A program made the translations under genes and the position numbers. From Balanoglossus misakiensis (Eukaryota > Hemichordata), in NCBI GenBank assembly GCA_040954595.2, contig CM082576.2:15314001-15378000 (forward strand): 64,000 nucleotides of DNA, in the 5' to 3' direction. The notes below the pieces were generated by a model. That model was not told where the DNA came from, made no database searches, and worked only from the letters and a program-made list of their open reading frames with translations. This document shows, piece after piece, positions 21,203 through 32,562 of the stretch. Numbering within the stretch: the stretch's first letter is position 1; the number at the start of each line of letters is the position of its first letter.

Positions 21203-24200
21203 TTAGCCAGTACGCGTGCTGTTGCCAGAGTCTCCTTCGGTTTTACAACACAGGCCACGGTACAGGCCGACTGTTTTCATGCGTAGCAGAAACACCCCGA
21301 AAATGAAAACACCCTGCAAGGTATTGGCAACAATGAAAATGTAATCCAAGACATCGGCCTGATAAAAGCCATCCACAAATCCAATAATCCACGTCAACCC
21401 CATAACGGTAGACATCTTGATAGAAAAGATTACATGTTGAGCCGTGTACGACGTGTGTCGGTGCCTTTTCATTTCTCTCTCCGATGCTAACATGGAGAAC
21501 ACGGTGTATATTAAGCAAACGACATTGAAAAGAACAATCAGGCTAACAGGGCCGAGGAACGTGACAATCAAAGGCGTCAGCCGACCGATCCAACATACGG
21601 GACCCTCACTGTAACCAACCCGGAAACCATACGGAGCAGTATGATCGATCACTACACAGACTCCAACGAAAACGAACGGTAGCAACCAGGCATACAAACA
21701 GTAGTACACAAATATGTTGCCATTCCCCACATCGGCCCGTGTCAGTTGTGTGCGCATGTGCACGATGTCAAAGGCCATGACACTCATCCAACAGAATGCC
21801 GCCAGCCAAATGTAGTGCGATACAATAGCAGCTGTTTTGCACAGCCAAGCAAACGTTGTCCAGTCTAAGACCGTGATAAACAACAGCTGCGCGATCAAAA
21901 GAGCTACGGCCAAATTTAGTATAATCTTTCCTGGGCGAGTTCTCATCTGTTTGAAAACAGAGATCGTGATGGCAGTGACCGAAAGACAGACTATGGACAG
22001 AATACAGCCAACAAGAGTTAACAGCTGTTTCAGTTTTGTTTTTGACTTCTGGTTCCAAAACGTAGTCATTCTTTTCTTGGACTGACACACGAAGGCTTGG
22101 GAACGGTCTTTCGATAGAACAAACTTTCCCTTTGGATAAACCGATGATTCAACTGAAAGAACGTCGTTGCTCACACGGAAGTTGCCTTCAGAAAATCTCA
22201 AAATCACTCCTGTACAACTCGTTATAAAGTCATCAACGTTTTTATTCGGAGATTTGCACATTGTGACCATAAGTTGTATATCTGGTGAGGCTGGACTTTT
22301 ATGTGTGTAATGACATGTTTTAGACACAAATAATTGGGAGCTGTAATTCCATGTTACGTTAGCCATTAGGTCTTCATTTACAGTCACGTTGGTGTACTCA
22401 AATTTGTGACTCTCAAATGTGACTTGTTCGGTTCTGTTACCACAGACGGGGTTCAACATTTCAAAAGTGACCGACCTGACGACAAAGCCCACCATCAGCA
22501 ATTCTGAGCCGACTTGAGACCAGGTTGCCGCACAGGCTGCTGGGAGAAAATCACCGGTGAAATTGGACTCCACGCGAACAAGAACGGACAAAGTGACAAG
22601 TAAATCACCAAAATCCTCCGCTCTGTCACAATGGTAATGCGAGTTGGAAATGTTGTGTGTGTAAATAACGGACAGATTTCGTATCAGTGACGTCACGGTT
22701 TCTTCGAGGTTGAAGAAATCGCACCCGTCCACTTCCACCGATGGCAAAGAAACGCGGAAAGTGAGCAAAATGGCGGGATGTCTCCCGTGAGCTGACGCTA
22801 CAAAGAAGTCGTTCAGCTCTGCCCGTTCTGATAAAGGATTCTTTTTCAATTTCGTTATGTCAAAATTGTCGTAATCAAAGACGTGTCTCAAAATACATTT
22901 TCCTTGTAACATATCAAAGATTCGGCCATGTTCGCAGCTCCACTGCTCTTGAGCACGAACGTCAGTCGTAGCAGACAGTCGATGTTCTCCCTGTGCGTTG
23001 AAGTCAAACAATATATCGAAGGCGGGCAATCGGTAAGAGACTATCCTATCAAGAGGCGGTAAACCGCATGTTACATAAGAAGGATTGATTGCAACGTCAT
23101 TACATATTGCACAATGAATGTTCTTGTAATACCTAAATCCTCTAGCTCTCCCGCTTGATATGAATACCCCAACTGCTGCTGAATGACGGTGACACAGCTC
23201 AACAATTGTGGCGTTGGGGAAATCAGCTGGACAGGTGTCAATGGGCCTGAAACATTCAGTTACACCCTGCCGGAGATCGCCCTCGATAGACGGTCTCATT
23301 GAACAACGTTCTGACGACATCAAGAAGGAGACGATAGAGGAAATATTAGCCGACAAAATTTCCATTGGCATATCTCTCGGGCATTCCCAATTTAACGACG
23401 AAAAGTGCAGACTCGATTCATTCACACTGTTACAAATAGCGCAGTGGATGTTGTTGTACACCATTTCACCGACAGAGTCAATCACTGGAGTAATATCAAA
23501 AACGGACGCATCTGTAATGAAAACGTACAGAAGCTTATTGGGGCCAATTTCTAAAAAATAAAATAAAAATAAAAATCTCGTAATTACGAGTTTTTATTCT
23601 CGTAATTAAGAGTTTTTAATTCGTAATTACGAGTTTTAGAGGGGAATATTTTCTCAAGATACGGCCGCTGCCGCTTCCAAGTGACACTGAAGAAACTCAG
23701 AAAAACGTACAGAAGCTTATTGGCGCCAATTTCTAAATAAATTAAATAAAAATAAAAATCTCGTAATTACGATTTTTTATTCTCGTAATTACGAGTTTTA
23801 GAGGGGAATATATTCTCAAGATACGGCCACCGCCGCTTCCCAGTGACACTGAATGAACTCACTACTACTCTCGTTCACAAAATAACACAGGTTTATTGCG
23901 TTAAATACGCGCGCGTCACTTGAATAACAGCGCGTCAACCGGTTTTTTTCCTGTTTTGTGTGGCGACCAGGCAAACTCGAACTGCTTCAGCTCGATATAA
24001 ATCAGTGGACACTTTGGGGCGCGTGATCAATGACTGCATGAACAGTATACATGTGACAATATTGATAAAACTACAAAACTGACCCTCCTTCTACCATTGA
24101 GGGGGGGGGGAATAAATTTTTTTTCAAGATGAATAAATGGTAAAGACTGATTATTCATTTTGGCTAACTTTTGTCTACAAGCGGGATGAAAGTTGAATGT

Positions 24201-25458
24201 GGTCGAACGTTGATTCACTATATATCCACATGTAGAATAACATAAATGGAACCTTGTATCAAACATAATTAGTGGAAAAAGGGCAGCGAGAGAGAGACTT
24301 TATCCCTTTAATGCATATGTGTAACTTTAAAAAATCCAATGTCATCATATACGGGCTTCATCTGTACATTTTTCCTGTTCCTGTTTGCAATGACAAACGC
24401 AACAGGTACCTTCGAGTTTTGACTTCTGCATGGTGTCAGTATTTCAGCGCGGCGAGGGCAACCTCACGATTTGCATCCTACACGAGGGAGTCTAGCATCC
24501 AGCCGTATTTCTCCACTTTGCTGAGCGGGCAAAACACGGCTAGAAACTAGACTGGAGGGATGGCGATCGTCTGGCTGTTTTCCGAAGTAGAACCGAAAAG
24601 GTCAAACTGACAAATAGTGAGAAAAGTAACATTGGTCTTACCACTGGCAGTCTCACACCGCTGTCGGACATTCTCGTGTGGCCAGTCCCTGGGACATTTG
24701 TGCGTCGCCATGACGTCATGCCTCCCACCAGTAGCGCGCATACAATATTCTGGCAGCCATATTTCATCGGGGTCAGGCACCTGTCCACTGTCACCAAAGC
24801 ATCTGTCTATGTAATCGTGACAACAGTCTTCACGCACTAAGCATTCAGGCTCACAGCTACACATTGTATTTTCATAGTCTCTCAGCTTCACGGTGGCGAT
24901 GCCGTTGCAAACAAGGCCGCTCGGCGTGAGGCACGAGTCCATACGAAATCCCGTGTTTGGATAACGGCACTGCAGTGACTCTGCATCCAAAAAATAATTT
25001 CGAGGAGCTAGAGTTGGCGCGGCTGTGCTGCTTGACGTCACTGACGGTCGGGAACCTGTCACTGATGGTGATGAGACGGGTTCCGTTGTCGTTACGGTGT
25101 TCGTTTCTTGAGACTTTGGTTGAGCGGTTGTTGCCAGAGGTCTCCCGTTGTCGAAAGAGGAGTCTTCAATCGTTGTCGACTGTAATGTTGGATGGCTCGT
25201 TGCTAGATTTGAGGTTAGGCTGGGCCGGGATGTAGTGCTTCGTGGAGATATTGGAACGGTCTTCGTCATTCCGGGGGTCTGTCGAGAGAGTTTTGTCAAA
25301 GGCGCGCTGTTCGTGAATTCCTCCTGTTTCCTGGTCGTCATTACAGTGGATCTTGAGGACGTCGTTTCATAGCCCGTACCAGTTGCACGCGTCCATACCA
25401 GCAACTTATCTCCGTTGGTGATTAAAACCAAGCAGCAAAAACACCAAACTGCCTTCAT
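21203..25458 (-). CDS. Adhesion/Methuselah-like GPCR with mucin-like and somatomedin-B ectodomain (2 exons, 1041 aa)
   Basis: Exon 1 is 24642-25458 (donor agtg|gtaaga) and exon 2 is 21203-23511 (acceptor cattacag); 3126 nt in phase. Exon 1 encodes a signal peptide ('MKAVWCFCCLVLITNG'), about 130 residues rich in Ser/Thr/Pro (mucin-like stalk), then a Cys-rich module at about 184-222 with 'MCSCEPECLVREDCCHDY', a somatomedin-B signature. Exon 2 carries two repeats of a 'YNNIHCAICN'/'YKNIHCAICN' motif, as in Methuselah-related receptors. A Cys-containing ectodomain and seven membrane spans follow (about residues 770-1020), from 'LLTLVGCILSIVCLSV' through 'HYIWLAAFCWMSVMAFDI' and 'STVMGLTWIIGF' to 'NTLQGVFIFGVFLL', all family B hallmarks. 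I see no canonical GPS cleavage site. The tail is short, ending 'DSGNSTRTG'. A surface receptor; the ligand cannot be inferred. Confidence 0.88.
23518..23870. repeat. Tandem duplication (two ~180-bp units) inside the receptor intron
   Basis: The units at about 23518-23700 and 23701-23870 share aaacgtacagaagcttattg, a run of ctcgtaattacgag palindromes and agatacggcc...gcttcc. They sit next to the exon 2 acceptor. Unit 2 carries a partial copy of the polypyrimidine/acceptor neighbourhood. Confidence 0.8.
24128..24311. mobile_element. TTAA foldback MITE (family A), right half
   Basis: Matches the right half of the 25724-26076 element, from the central 'gattattcattttgg' to the terminus agcgagagagagact...ccctttaa. 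It lies in the receptor intron. The left half is missing. Confidence 0.8.
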
Positions 25459-25723
25459 AATGAATGCGTCATTAAATCTGGAATAACACCCAGAAAGAGG
25501 ATTTTTTTAAAAAAAGGCAAAATTGACTTTGATGATTTCTGAAGTGAAATTTGTCAGCCACATCACATCCCGGTCGAAAATCACACCACACCCGTAACGC
25601 ATAACCAGAGCAATCCGGTGTCCGTTATCGGTCACGCTATACATAGAATACGCGTAAAATTTATCAAAGGAAGTAGCCAATTCTACAATATATATGCAAA
25701 CATAAACATATCAAGACACCAAC

Positions 25724-26076
25724 TTAAAGGGACAAAGTCTCTCCCTCGCTGCCCCTTTTCCATTAATTATGTTTGATACAAGACATTGTTTATGTTATTC
25801 TACATGTGGGTTTATATAGTGAATCAGCATTCAACCACACACACCTTCCATCCCACTTGTAGACACAAGAGTGAAAAACTCGCCAAAATGAATAATCGAT
25901 GTACCGTTTATTCATTTTGCGAGATTTTTACTCTCATATCCTGCAAACGGGATGGAAGTTGTGTGTGGTTGAACGTTCATTCACTATATATCCACATGTC
26001 GAATAACATAAACGGTGTATTGTATTAAACATAATTAATGGAAAAGGGCAGCGAGAGAGAGACTTTGTTCCTTTAA
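25724..26076. mobile_element. TTAA foldback MITE (family A), full-length reference copy
   Basis: 353 bp from ttaaagggacaaagtctctc to gactttgttcctttaa. The two halves are inverted copies over most of their length: the ctcgctgcccc/gggcagcgag blocks, tatgtttgatac/gtattaaacata and the cttgtagacacaagagtg centre. TTAA at both ends could be target-site duplications. No coding capacity; a transposase must come from elsewhere. It lies 265 bp upstream of the receptor start. Confidence 0.9.
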
Positions 26077-26111
26077 ACATTTTACTATATTATGTTTGAC
26101 TCTGTTCAGTT

Positions 26112-26318
26112 TCAGTTCTTACAGTTACAGTCACATTTGGTATTTTGTAACACAACTTCAGCGGTCAATAACGAGACGCCGTGCACATCGCCGGGCGCGA
26201 CAATTACATGCTGAGAAACGTCGTCGAATTTTCCAGCTTTTATTTGACACGTACGTAAATGCATTTTAGTGTGTATACATTTGCGTGCCAAGCAAAGTCC
26301 GCATGCAGTGTTGAACAT
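26112..26318 (-). CDS. Small Cys-rich open frame, unrecognised
   Basis: The 68-codon frame has a C-terminal half ('CQIKAGKFDDVS', then 'LLTAEVVLQNTKCDCNCKN' and stop) with a terminal C-x-C-x-C pattern, like the end of some cystine-knot growth factors. No further domain is visible and a minus-strand donor-like gtaagt lies just upstream of its ATG, so I do not claim a gene. Confidence 0.2.
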   Translation of the reverse strand: MFNTACGLCLARKCIHTKMHLRTCQIKAGKFDDVSQHVIVAPGDVHGVSLLTAEVVLQNTKCDCNCKN

Positions 26319-26636
26319 ATACTTACCACAATTGAGAACAAGTCTCTTGGACAGTCAGTTGCCTGATATACCTGAGTTAGTGGCTTGTTGATTGCTCCCG
26401 GAAAATCTTCCCTCAAAAGATTCGTCCAAACTAAGCTTTGGTGACAGATTCGATGTATATATATGTTGGTATATGATTAAAATGATTGGTCTCCAAGGCT
26501 GTGTTTTGCGTATGCGCTTCCTAAGGTATCGAACCAATAGAAATCACTGTCACCAACTTCATAGTTACATAAATTCGTACTGCGCATGCGTAAAACTTTT
26601 GTTGACGGAAAATCAACAGGTAAAATGTCACTTCTG

Positions 26637-26816
26637 CCGATTATTCATTTTGGCGATTTTTTCATTCTCGAGTCTACAAGTCGGATAGGAGTTGTGTGTT
26701 GTTGAACATTAATTCACTTTTCATGTATATCCACATGTACGTTAGCATAAACGGTGACTTGTATCAAACATAATTAATGAAAAAAGGGCAGCGAGAGAGA
26801 GACTTTGTCCCTTTAA
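26637..26816. mobile_element. TTAA foldback MITE (family A), second right-half copy
   Basis: Right half again, from gattattcattttggcgat to agcgagagagagactttgtc and ccctttaa. It is the fourth copy within 7.4 kb. Confidence 0.8.
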
Positions 26817-27814
26817 TCCTATATTGCATTACAGGGATACTTCCAACTCTATAGTCGACACAATTTTCAATGTGTTGTCTCAATGTTTAGTCTCAGCATT
26901 CTCAAAACTTAATGTTATAGATATATGAAAGTTTACATTATTGAATGTTTATGGTCAGTAATACAATCACTATAATCATCAAATGAAGCAACATGCCATC
27001 TTCATGAAATCACCAGTGTGTGCACGTGTACATCGGTAGCGTTTGGATAATATAACTTGTCCCAGAACATGGAATAGTGGCGAGTTTGCATACGAAGATC
27101 ATCTAGTACTGCATGTTAATGCCAGTAAGCTAGGTGCCCTGTTTCTACAGAAACCAGACTCGCCCGTTTCGACGCAGTAAAGTTAAGTCAGTGTGTGTGC
27201 ACGTGTACAACAAATTAGAGCCGGGATGTATTTGGATGTTAATACAGACGAGTGATGAAGAGCAAAAGTGATTTTCTCTACTGACGTGTTTAAGAATCAC
27301 GTGAAGTAAAATTTACCGAGAGCGCGCATTGAAACGGCTTAGGGCTGAGAGATAAAAGATTGTTTCGAAGGTGCACACGATTCAGACCCGAGGGTACTGG
27401 TCCATCGCTAGAAGGTGTAATCACCATTTGTGAGAGTAATCAACCAAATGGGACAGTTCTTCCCCCAGCCTTGAATTTCCGAAAATCTCAAAGGCTTTCT
27501 TCATTTTAATTGGAGGGTGTGGCTAGTTTCAAAGCGCGACTGCTTTGAACGGGCAGCTGGTGGATCATCGTGGTGTTCCCGGAGGGAATTCTCGAGACTT
27601 GAATATACCTCGCGTTTCCTGTATACGCAGATACTCATGCAAATTAGGGTTCATTTTCCTGTGGGAGGAAAACGCAGCGGCTGTCTAAGTAGCGTCATTT
27701 AAGCGATTACGGTGGCGAAAGGAGACTTTAATAGACATGGTGATTAAGACACTGACATCAATATTGTGACGTTTCATTGTGACGGCGTATACACCGCCCT
27801 GGGTGAACTGTCAG
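26817..27814. other. Spacer, nothing recognised
   Basis: No coding or repeat signal that I can support between the two mobile-element families. Confidence 0.35.
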
Positions 27815-28225
27815 TTAAGGATGTACGCGCAGAACATAAACCGGAAACACTGCGCGCACCCGTCTTTTCCCCATAGGATTACATTGATAATCGCTAGAAA
27901 ACAAACTTCTACTATTGTCATTTTAACGAAATTTTACACGTAGCTCAGTCCAGCAAATATCATTTCATTGGTCAAATAAAATATAGGGGTCAACACGCTC
28001 TATTTTGAGATAAATTGCGTTAAAAATTGTGCCCATAGACAAACCATTGGTGAAAAATGCTGAGTCTTCTATTATCGACCAAATTCATGGCTCTGTATTT
28101 CATAAACAAGCGCGCTGACCCCTATATTTTATTACGGATATTCATTATACATATAAAGGAGAATCCAAAAATCCACAATTAAAAAAATGACAATACTTTC
28201 AATTTTACTGAACGTACATCCTTAA
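27815..28225. mobile_element. TTAA-ended MITE (family C)
   Basis: Termini ttaaggatgtacg and cgtacatccttaa, 411 bp. Internal inverted blocks 'aaaatataggggtca' and 'tgacccctatatttta' flank the centre. A second copy in inverted orientation lies at about 45816-46226. Confidence 0.85.
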
Positions 28226-28265
28226 TACAACTATCACAGTGTTGGCATATTGAAACATGTGCGGG

Positions 28266-29006
28266 TTAAGGTGGCATTGCATGAAAAGTTGTGATTTTTG
28301 CCAAATTTTACTTTTTTACATAAATCGGTAGGCCTAATACTCACCCACATCCTGACTAATACGTCTTGGCGGAAATGGTGCACAATCACCCCCAAATAGC
28401 ACTTTTCTGAATGAGTTCACAGCTTAACAAATAGGTGTCAACAATGCAAATGGCCGTTTTTCTCGGTTTGCATTTTCGCTGCTTTTGACAACTTCGGACT
28501 AAAATAGCTTCGCCCTGCGTTGGCCGAATTTGCTCAAATTTTGACAGGGAAATGTGTATGACCCATCCAACAAAACGCTAGTTTTGTTTGTCGATAAAGT
28601 GTCCCTGGCGGGAATAAACTCTGATTCAATACAACTCACCGTGAATTTGATCAAATTTTCAGAAAATCTAACTTTCAAACGCTGTTACTCCTCAATGGAA
28701 GCAGATAACGCAAAACAAAATTAGCGTTTTTTTGCACGTGTACTCTAGTTTCGAATGACATATTAAGATGCATGATGCATGGTCAACTTTTTTACCTATT
28801 TTAAATTTCATGACATAATATCAAAAAATGTTTTTTTTCACCCAAAATCGCCACCATTTCCGGGGATCAATAATATTTGCAACTCAAACAAAAGTTCAAA
28901 ATCTCAGCTTCCAGAATATATATGGTTTATGGGGGTTTTAACTTTGTCTTTGATGAGAAATAGGCCTCTGAAAAAGTCTCGACGGTTTCATGCAGTGCCA
29001 CCTTAA
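28266..29006. mobile_element. TTAA-ended non-autonomous element (family B)
   Basis: The terminal repeats ttaaggtggcattgcatgaaa and tttcatgcagtgccaccttaa are inverted copies, 741 bp apart. No coding frame. A copy truncated at one end sits in opposite orientation in an intron of the lectin-GPS gene (about 41386-42036). Confidence 0.85.
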
Positions 29007-29867
29007 ACATATTAAAAGTTCAACATGTAGTATGTATAGAAACTAAAGTCAACCATAGTTTTAAATGGAACATTTCTTTTTTTTGTCGTTAAAACGAACA
29101 ACGGAAGTCTGTTTCCGCCACACACGAAAATCACCCATTAATTTCAAGTATTTTTGGCTTTGCCATCTTTGCATTATTGCCTTGCAATGATTTTATCTAC
29201 ATCAGCGATGTAGTTTTTCTAGCTGAAAATCGAAGAAAACTACACATTTTGGGGGCATCTGTTGGTACGAAAAGTCTGTTCATAATTTTCATGCATTACC
29301 TGTGTTTTTCTTTTTTTATCTTCCTATTAACCTTTGCATGCTGAAATAAAGACACGCGATTTCAGTATTTTTGATATTGGAAGGGTATACCCAGCAAGTT
29401 AGCCCAAAGACTTCAATATAGAGTCGGAAATGATCACAGCACAACAGAAAGGGCGAGGAAAGTCGCCCGTGGTGGTCAATCATACATTCATACATACATT
29501 TTGTGTAGTAATTACTAATCTCAAGGTAGCTCCCGTAATCCCCTTAGGAGATAACCTCTTCTTGTCGAACACGTGATCCTGAAGTCATTGACCAATAGCA
29601 CAATGACTACTCTCTCTCCCTCTCTCTGATGCAGGCGAGAGGGTTATTTAAGACATTGGTACAAAAGACTATTAATGTCATGAAATCCCGCGCTTCTATT
29701 ACCGTCAGCTGAATCTCACAAGACAAGTACTTGATTGAAACATGTTGACTAGATGTATGCTATTACCGCGGAGCCATTACAAATGCCCTTCAGATGATAG
29801 GCAGAATTATAAAGTTATTTTGGAGATATTTCTTTGCACGAATTCTTTCTGTGTTATGTACCCGGTA
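29007..29867. other. Spacer, nothing recognised
   Basis: AT-rich, with a short ct-rich patch near 29610-29630. No gene seen. Confidence 0.35.
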
Positions 29868-30058
<191 letters not shown>

Positions 30059-30470
30059 ATGTGTGCATATGTGTACATGTAAATTAGCACGTTTCATTAT
30101 CACACTTACATGTACAGAGAAATAATTTCAAAGACAGTTTTGCGGGATTCTTAATGGCACGGCGTTTTATTTGCCTTTGATTAAAGTGAATACAATACGT
30201 CAACATGCATTATCCAAATGTTTCTTGGAAGTCACATATACAAAAAACAACATAACGTCCGGCATTTAGTGTAACTATAAATGACAGTTGTCACAGTTTA
30301 ACGAACATCAGAGTCAATTAAAGTAATTAACACCGACATGAGAAATTAAATAAACTGTGCATGTCTAATGTCTAATACTATAAGTGGATGTCATAACATC
30401 GGCATTACTATAATTCAATATTTTTCCCTTGTTTAATTTATTAATACGGAACGCTTGGCCAATATGGCGT

Positions 30471-32204
30471 TTATCGGATTAGTATTGAATATCTCCAGTT
30501 TTCTCCCGCCAACGTCATCTGTTCGTCGTTTGCAGCATTGCAACACTCGGTATCCACCCAGTTGGCCCAGTGGCCATTGGGACTTGCGTTTTTGTCGTAT
30601 CCCCAGACAAGTTGTTGATTCGACCAACCAATACCGTTGTGAGGGTGGTTAGGATCGTTACCAGTCTGTTGAGAAATTGGATGTTGCGAAACTTAATTTT
30701 TGCTTACTTAGAGTATATTGGAAAATGTAGTTGTAATGAAACACTTCAGGTCAAATAAAAAATATGTGCTGTTCCGATTACATGGTTTTCAAAAATAGGG
30801 TAGGTAGGTAGGATATTTTTTTATTTTGCGATTTTTTTTATTTCTGTGGCCGCCAGTATAGAAGAATGATGTCATAGTTCTTGCGTGATTCGGCAATTAA
30901 AAAAATGTATATTTGGCATCGTTATTTTTACTTCCAGGTTTACGAAGCTCTAAAAAGTTTAGGGTCAGCGGGTTAAATTTAGGGTAGGTCGGGTAATCGG
31001 AACAGCACATATTTTTTATTTGGCTTAATGAGGAGTAACATGCCCAAATACACACCTGTAATTGTTAACGACAACATATCAAGCGCATTTTGCTACACTT
31101 AGAAGTTTTTGAAGTCATCGTTGTAATGAGTGGATTTACGTTGTCGAAAGATAGCAATACCAACATGTCGTTCATACTATCCTGATTTCTAACATGCCTG
31201 TCATTCCTGTTTTCCTTCAGGCAACCACGTGGTGTCCAGTCAATCACTTGGTATCTAAATTGGCGAAGTTAATACTAATTGTCAATTCTCAGATAGAGTG
31301 CTGTGTTAAGTACTGACCTGATATGACCGTTGACTGTTGGTAGCACTACTTTTCATGATGGCAATATCCTGAGCATGTCCACAGTATCCATCAATGTAAC
31401 ATTCTCCTCTCAATCCCGTCGTTTTCATGTAGTCTCCATAATGTGATACTATATCTGCCGATGAGGGCGCCCAGCCATATACAACCTGAGAAATATAATT
31501 TTTAAAGTGTATTATTATAATTTTCCTTCCCTTAGAAAACAGCCTCGACATAACCAAGCATTCCGTACATCATATTTATAATGTACAACGACCCAATTGT
31601 CATGTCTATATAAATCCCTGATATAAAGTATCATCGATAAAAATATAATTATGCAATGATGGTATATTTCCAGTAATACAGAGAGCGAAATCACGACAAT
31701 ATGACGTAGAACGACCTTTTTTGTAGTTGTTTAGTAAACCTCACCTCTCTGTAGTTTTCCAGTTTCAATCCTTTTGTATAAATTGAAACACTAGTCGAAG
31801 ATGGCGATACTGCTCTGACGTCATCATTCCTGCCAAACACAAACATTACAATCGTGTATAAGACACGTGTTATCAATATGGTTTAGAGGGACAATTGACT
31901 GACACTATGATTGGCTAAGAGGCAGTTACTTATTTAGGAAAATAAGTTGATTGATCATTTCACTCCTTACTAAAGGGGTATCGTAGTAAGGTAATAATCC
32001 TGGTGTGCTTCGTGCGCTCGGAACATACTTTGTCGGTTGGCAATTTTGTTACAGATGATTGAAAATAAAAAAAAATGATTCATGCTAAATATACCTAGTA
32101 ATTGACTCGTAAAACAAAGCTGCGTTATCGTTGTTACCAGGTCTTGCCATCATATTATAAACACGTAACCAGCCACCACCGTTAAAGTCCATCTCGCAAT
32201 ACAC
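30471..32204 (-). CDS. Fibrinogen-like domain protein, four 3' exons
   Basis: Exons in transcription order: 32095-32204, 31745-31829, 31318-31485, 30471-30665, all with GT-AG borders and matching phases, ending at a stop at 30471-30473. The domain starts 'VYCEMDFNGGGWLRVYN', the typical opening of fibrinogen-related and intelectin-like lectin domains. It continues through a segment with Cys pairs ('GECYIDGYCGHAQDIAIM') to 'HWANWVDTECCNAANDEQMT'. These modules are secreted recognition domains, often binding sugars or microbes. The middle does not match canonical fibrinogen motifs closely, so the exact subfamily is open. Upstream exons, including any signal peptide, would lie to the right of 32205; none was identified. 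Confidence 0.7.
30748..31028. mobile_element. MITE (family D) in an intron
   Basis: The ends 'caaataaaaaatatgtgctg' and its inverse flank 'ttccgattacatggttttca'. Copies at 38001-38280 and, truncated, about 55113-55330. It lies in the last intron of the fibrinogen-like gene. Confidence 0.8.
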
Positions 32205-32488
32205 CTAAACAAATATTGTAAATCAGTTAATTAATAAATCAAAAAATTCCATCCCATGCACCAGATGTATCGATCTATTTATAATATTAAAGATGATAGT
32301 CAATGAAATGATAGGAATGCTCGAGTGCGCACTGACCAAGGGACACAGTAAAGGCAGGTAGGCCTACATTGGACAATTATTATGTGTATTCTGTAGCTAT
32401 GAATTATGTTTTTAGGACTTAAGAGTCGGGTGACTGACTGGATGAGATTGACACGTCATGTGAATTGTACATATGGTAACTGTTGCAT

Positions 32489-32562
32489 TAGTCTGGTCCC
32501 CTGCCCCATTCCCACCGCTGGGGCGCAACTAGTGGTGGGAATGGGGCAGGGGGACCAGACTA
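32489..32562. repeat. Hairpin element with flanking 8-bp direct repeat
   Basis: tagtctggtcccctgcccca pairs with tggggcagggggaccagact around a loop of about 15 bp. The sequence tgttgcat occurs directly on each side (about 32481-32488 and 32564-32571), consistent with an 8-bp target duplication. Confidence 0.75.
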
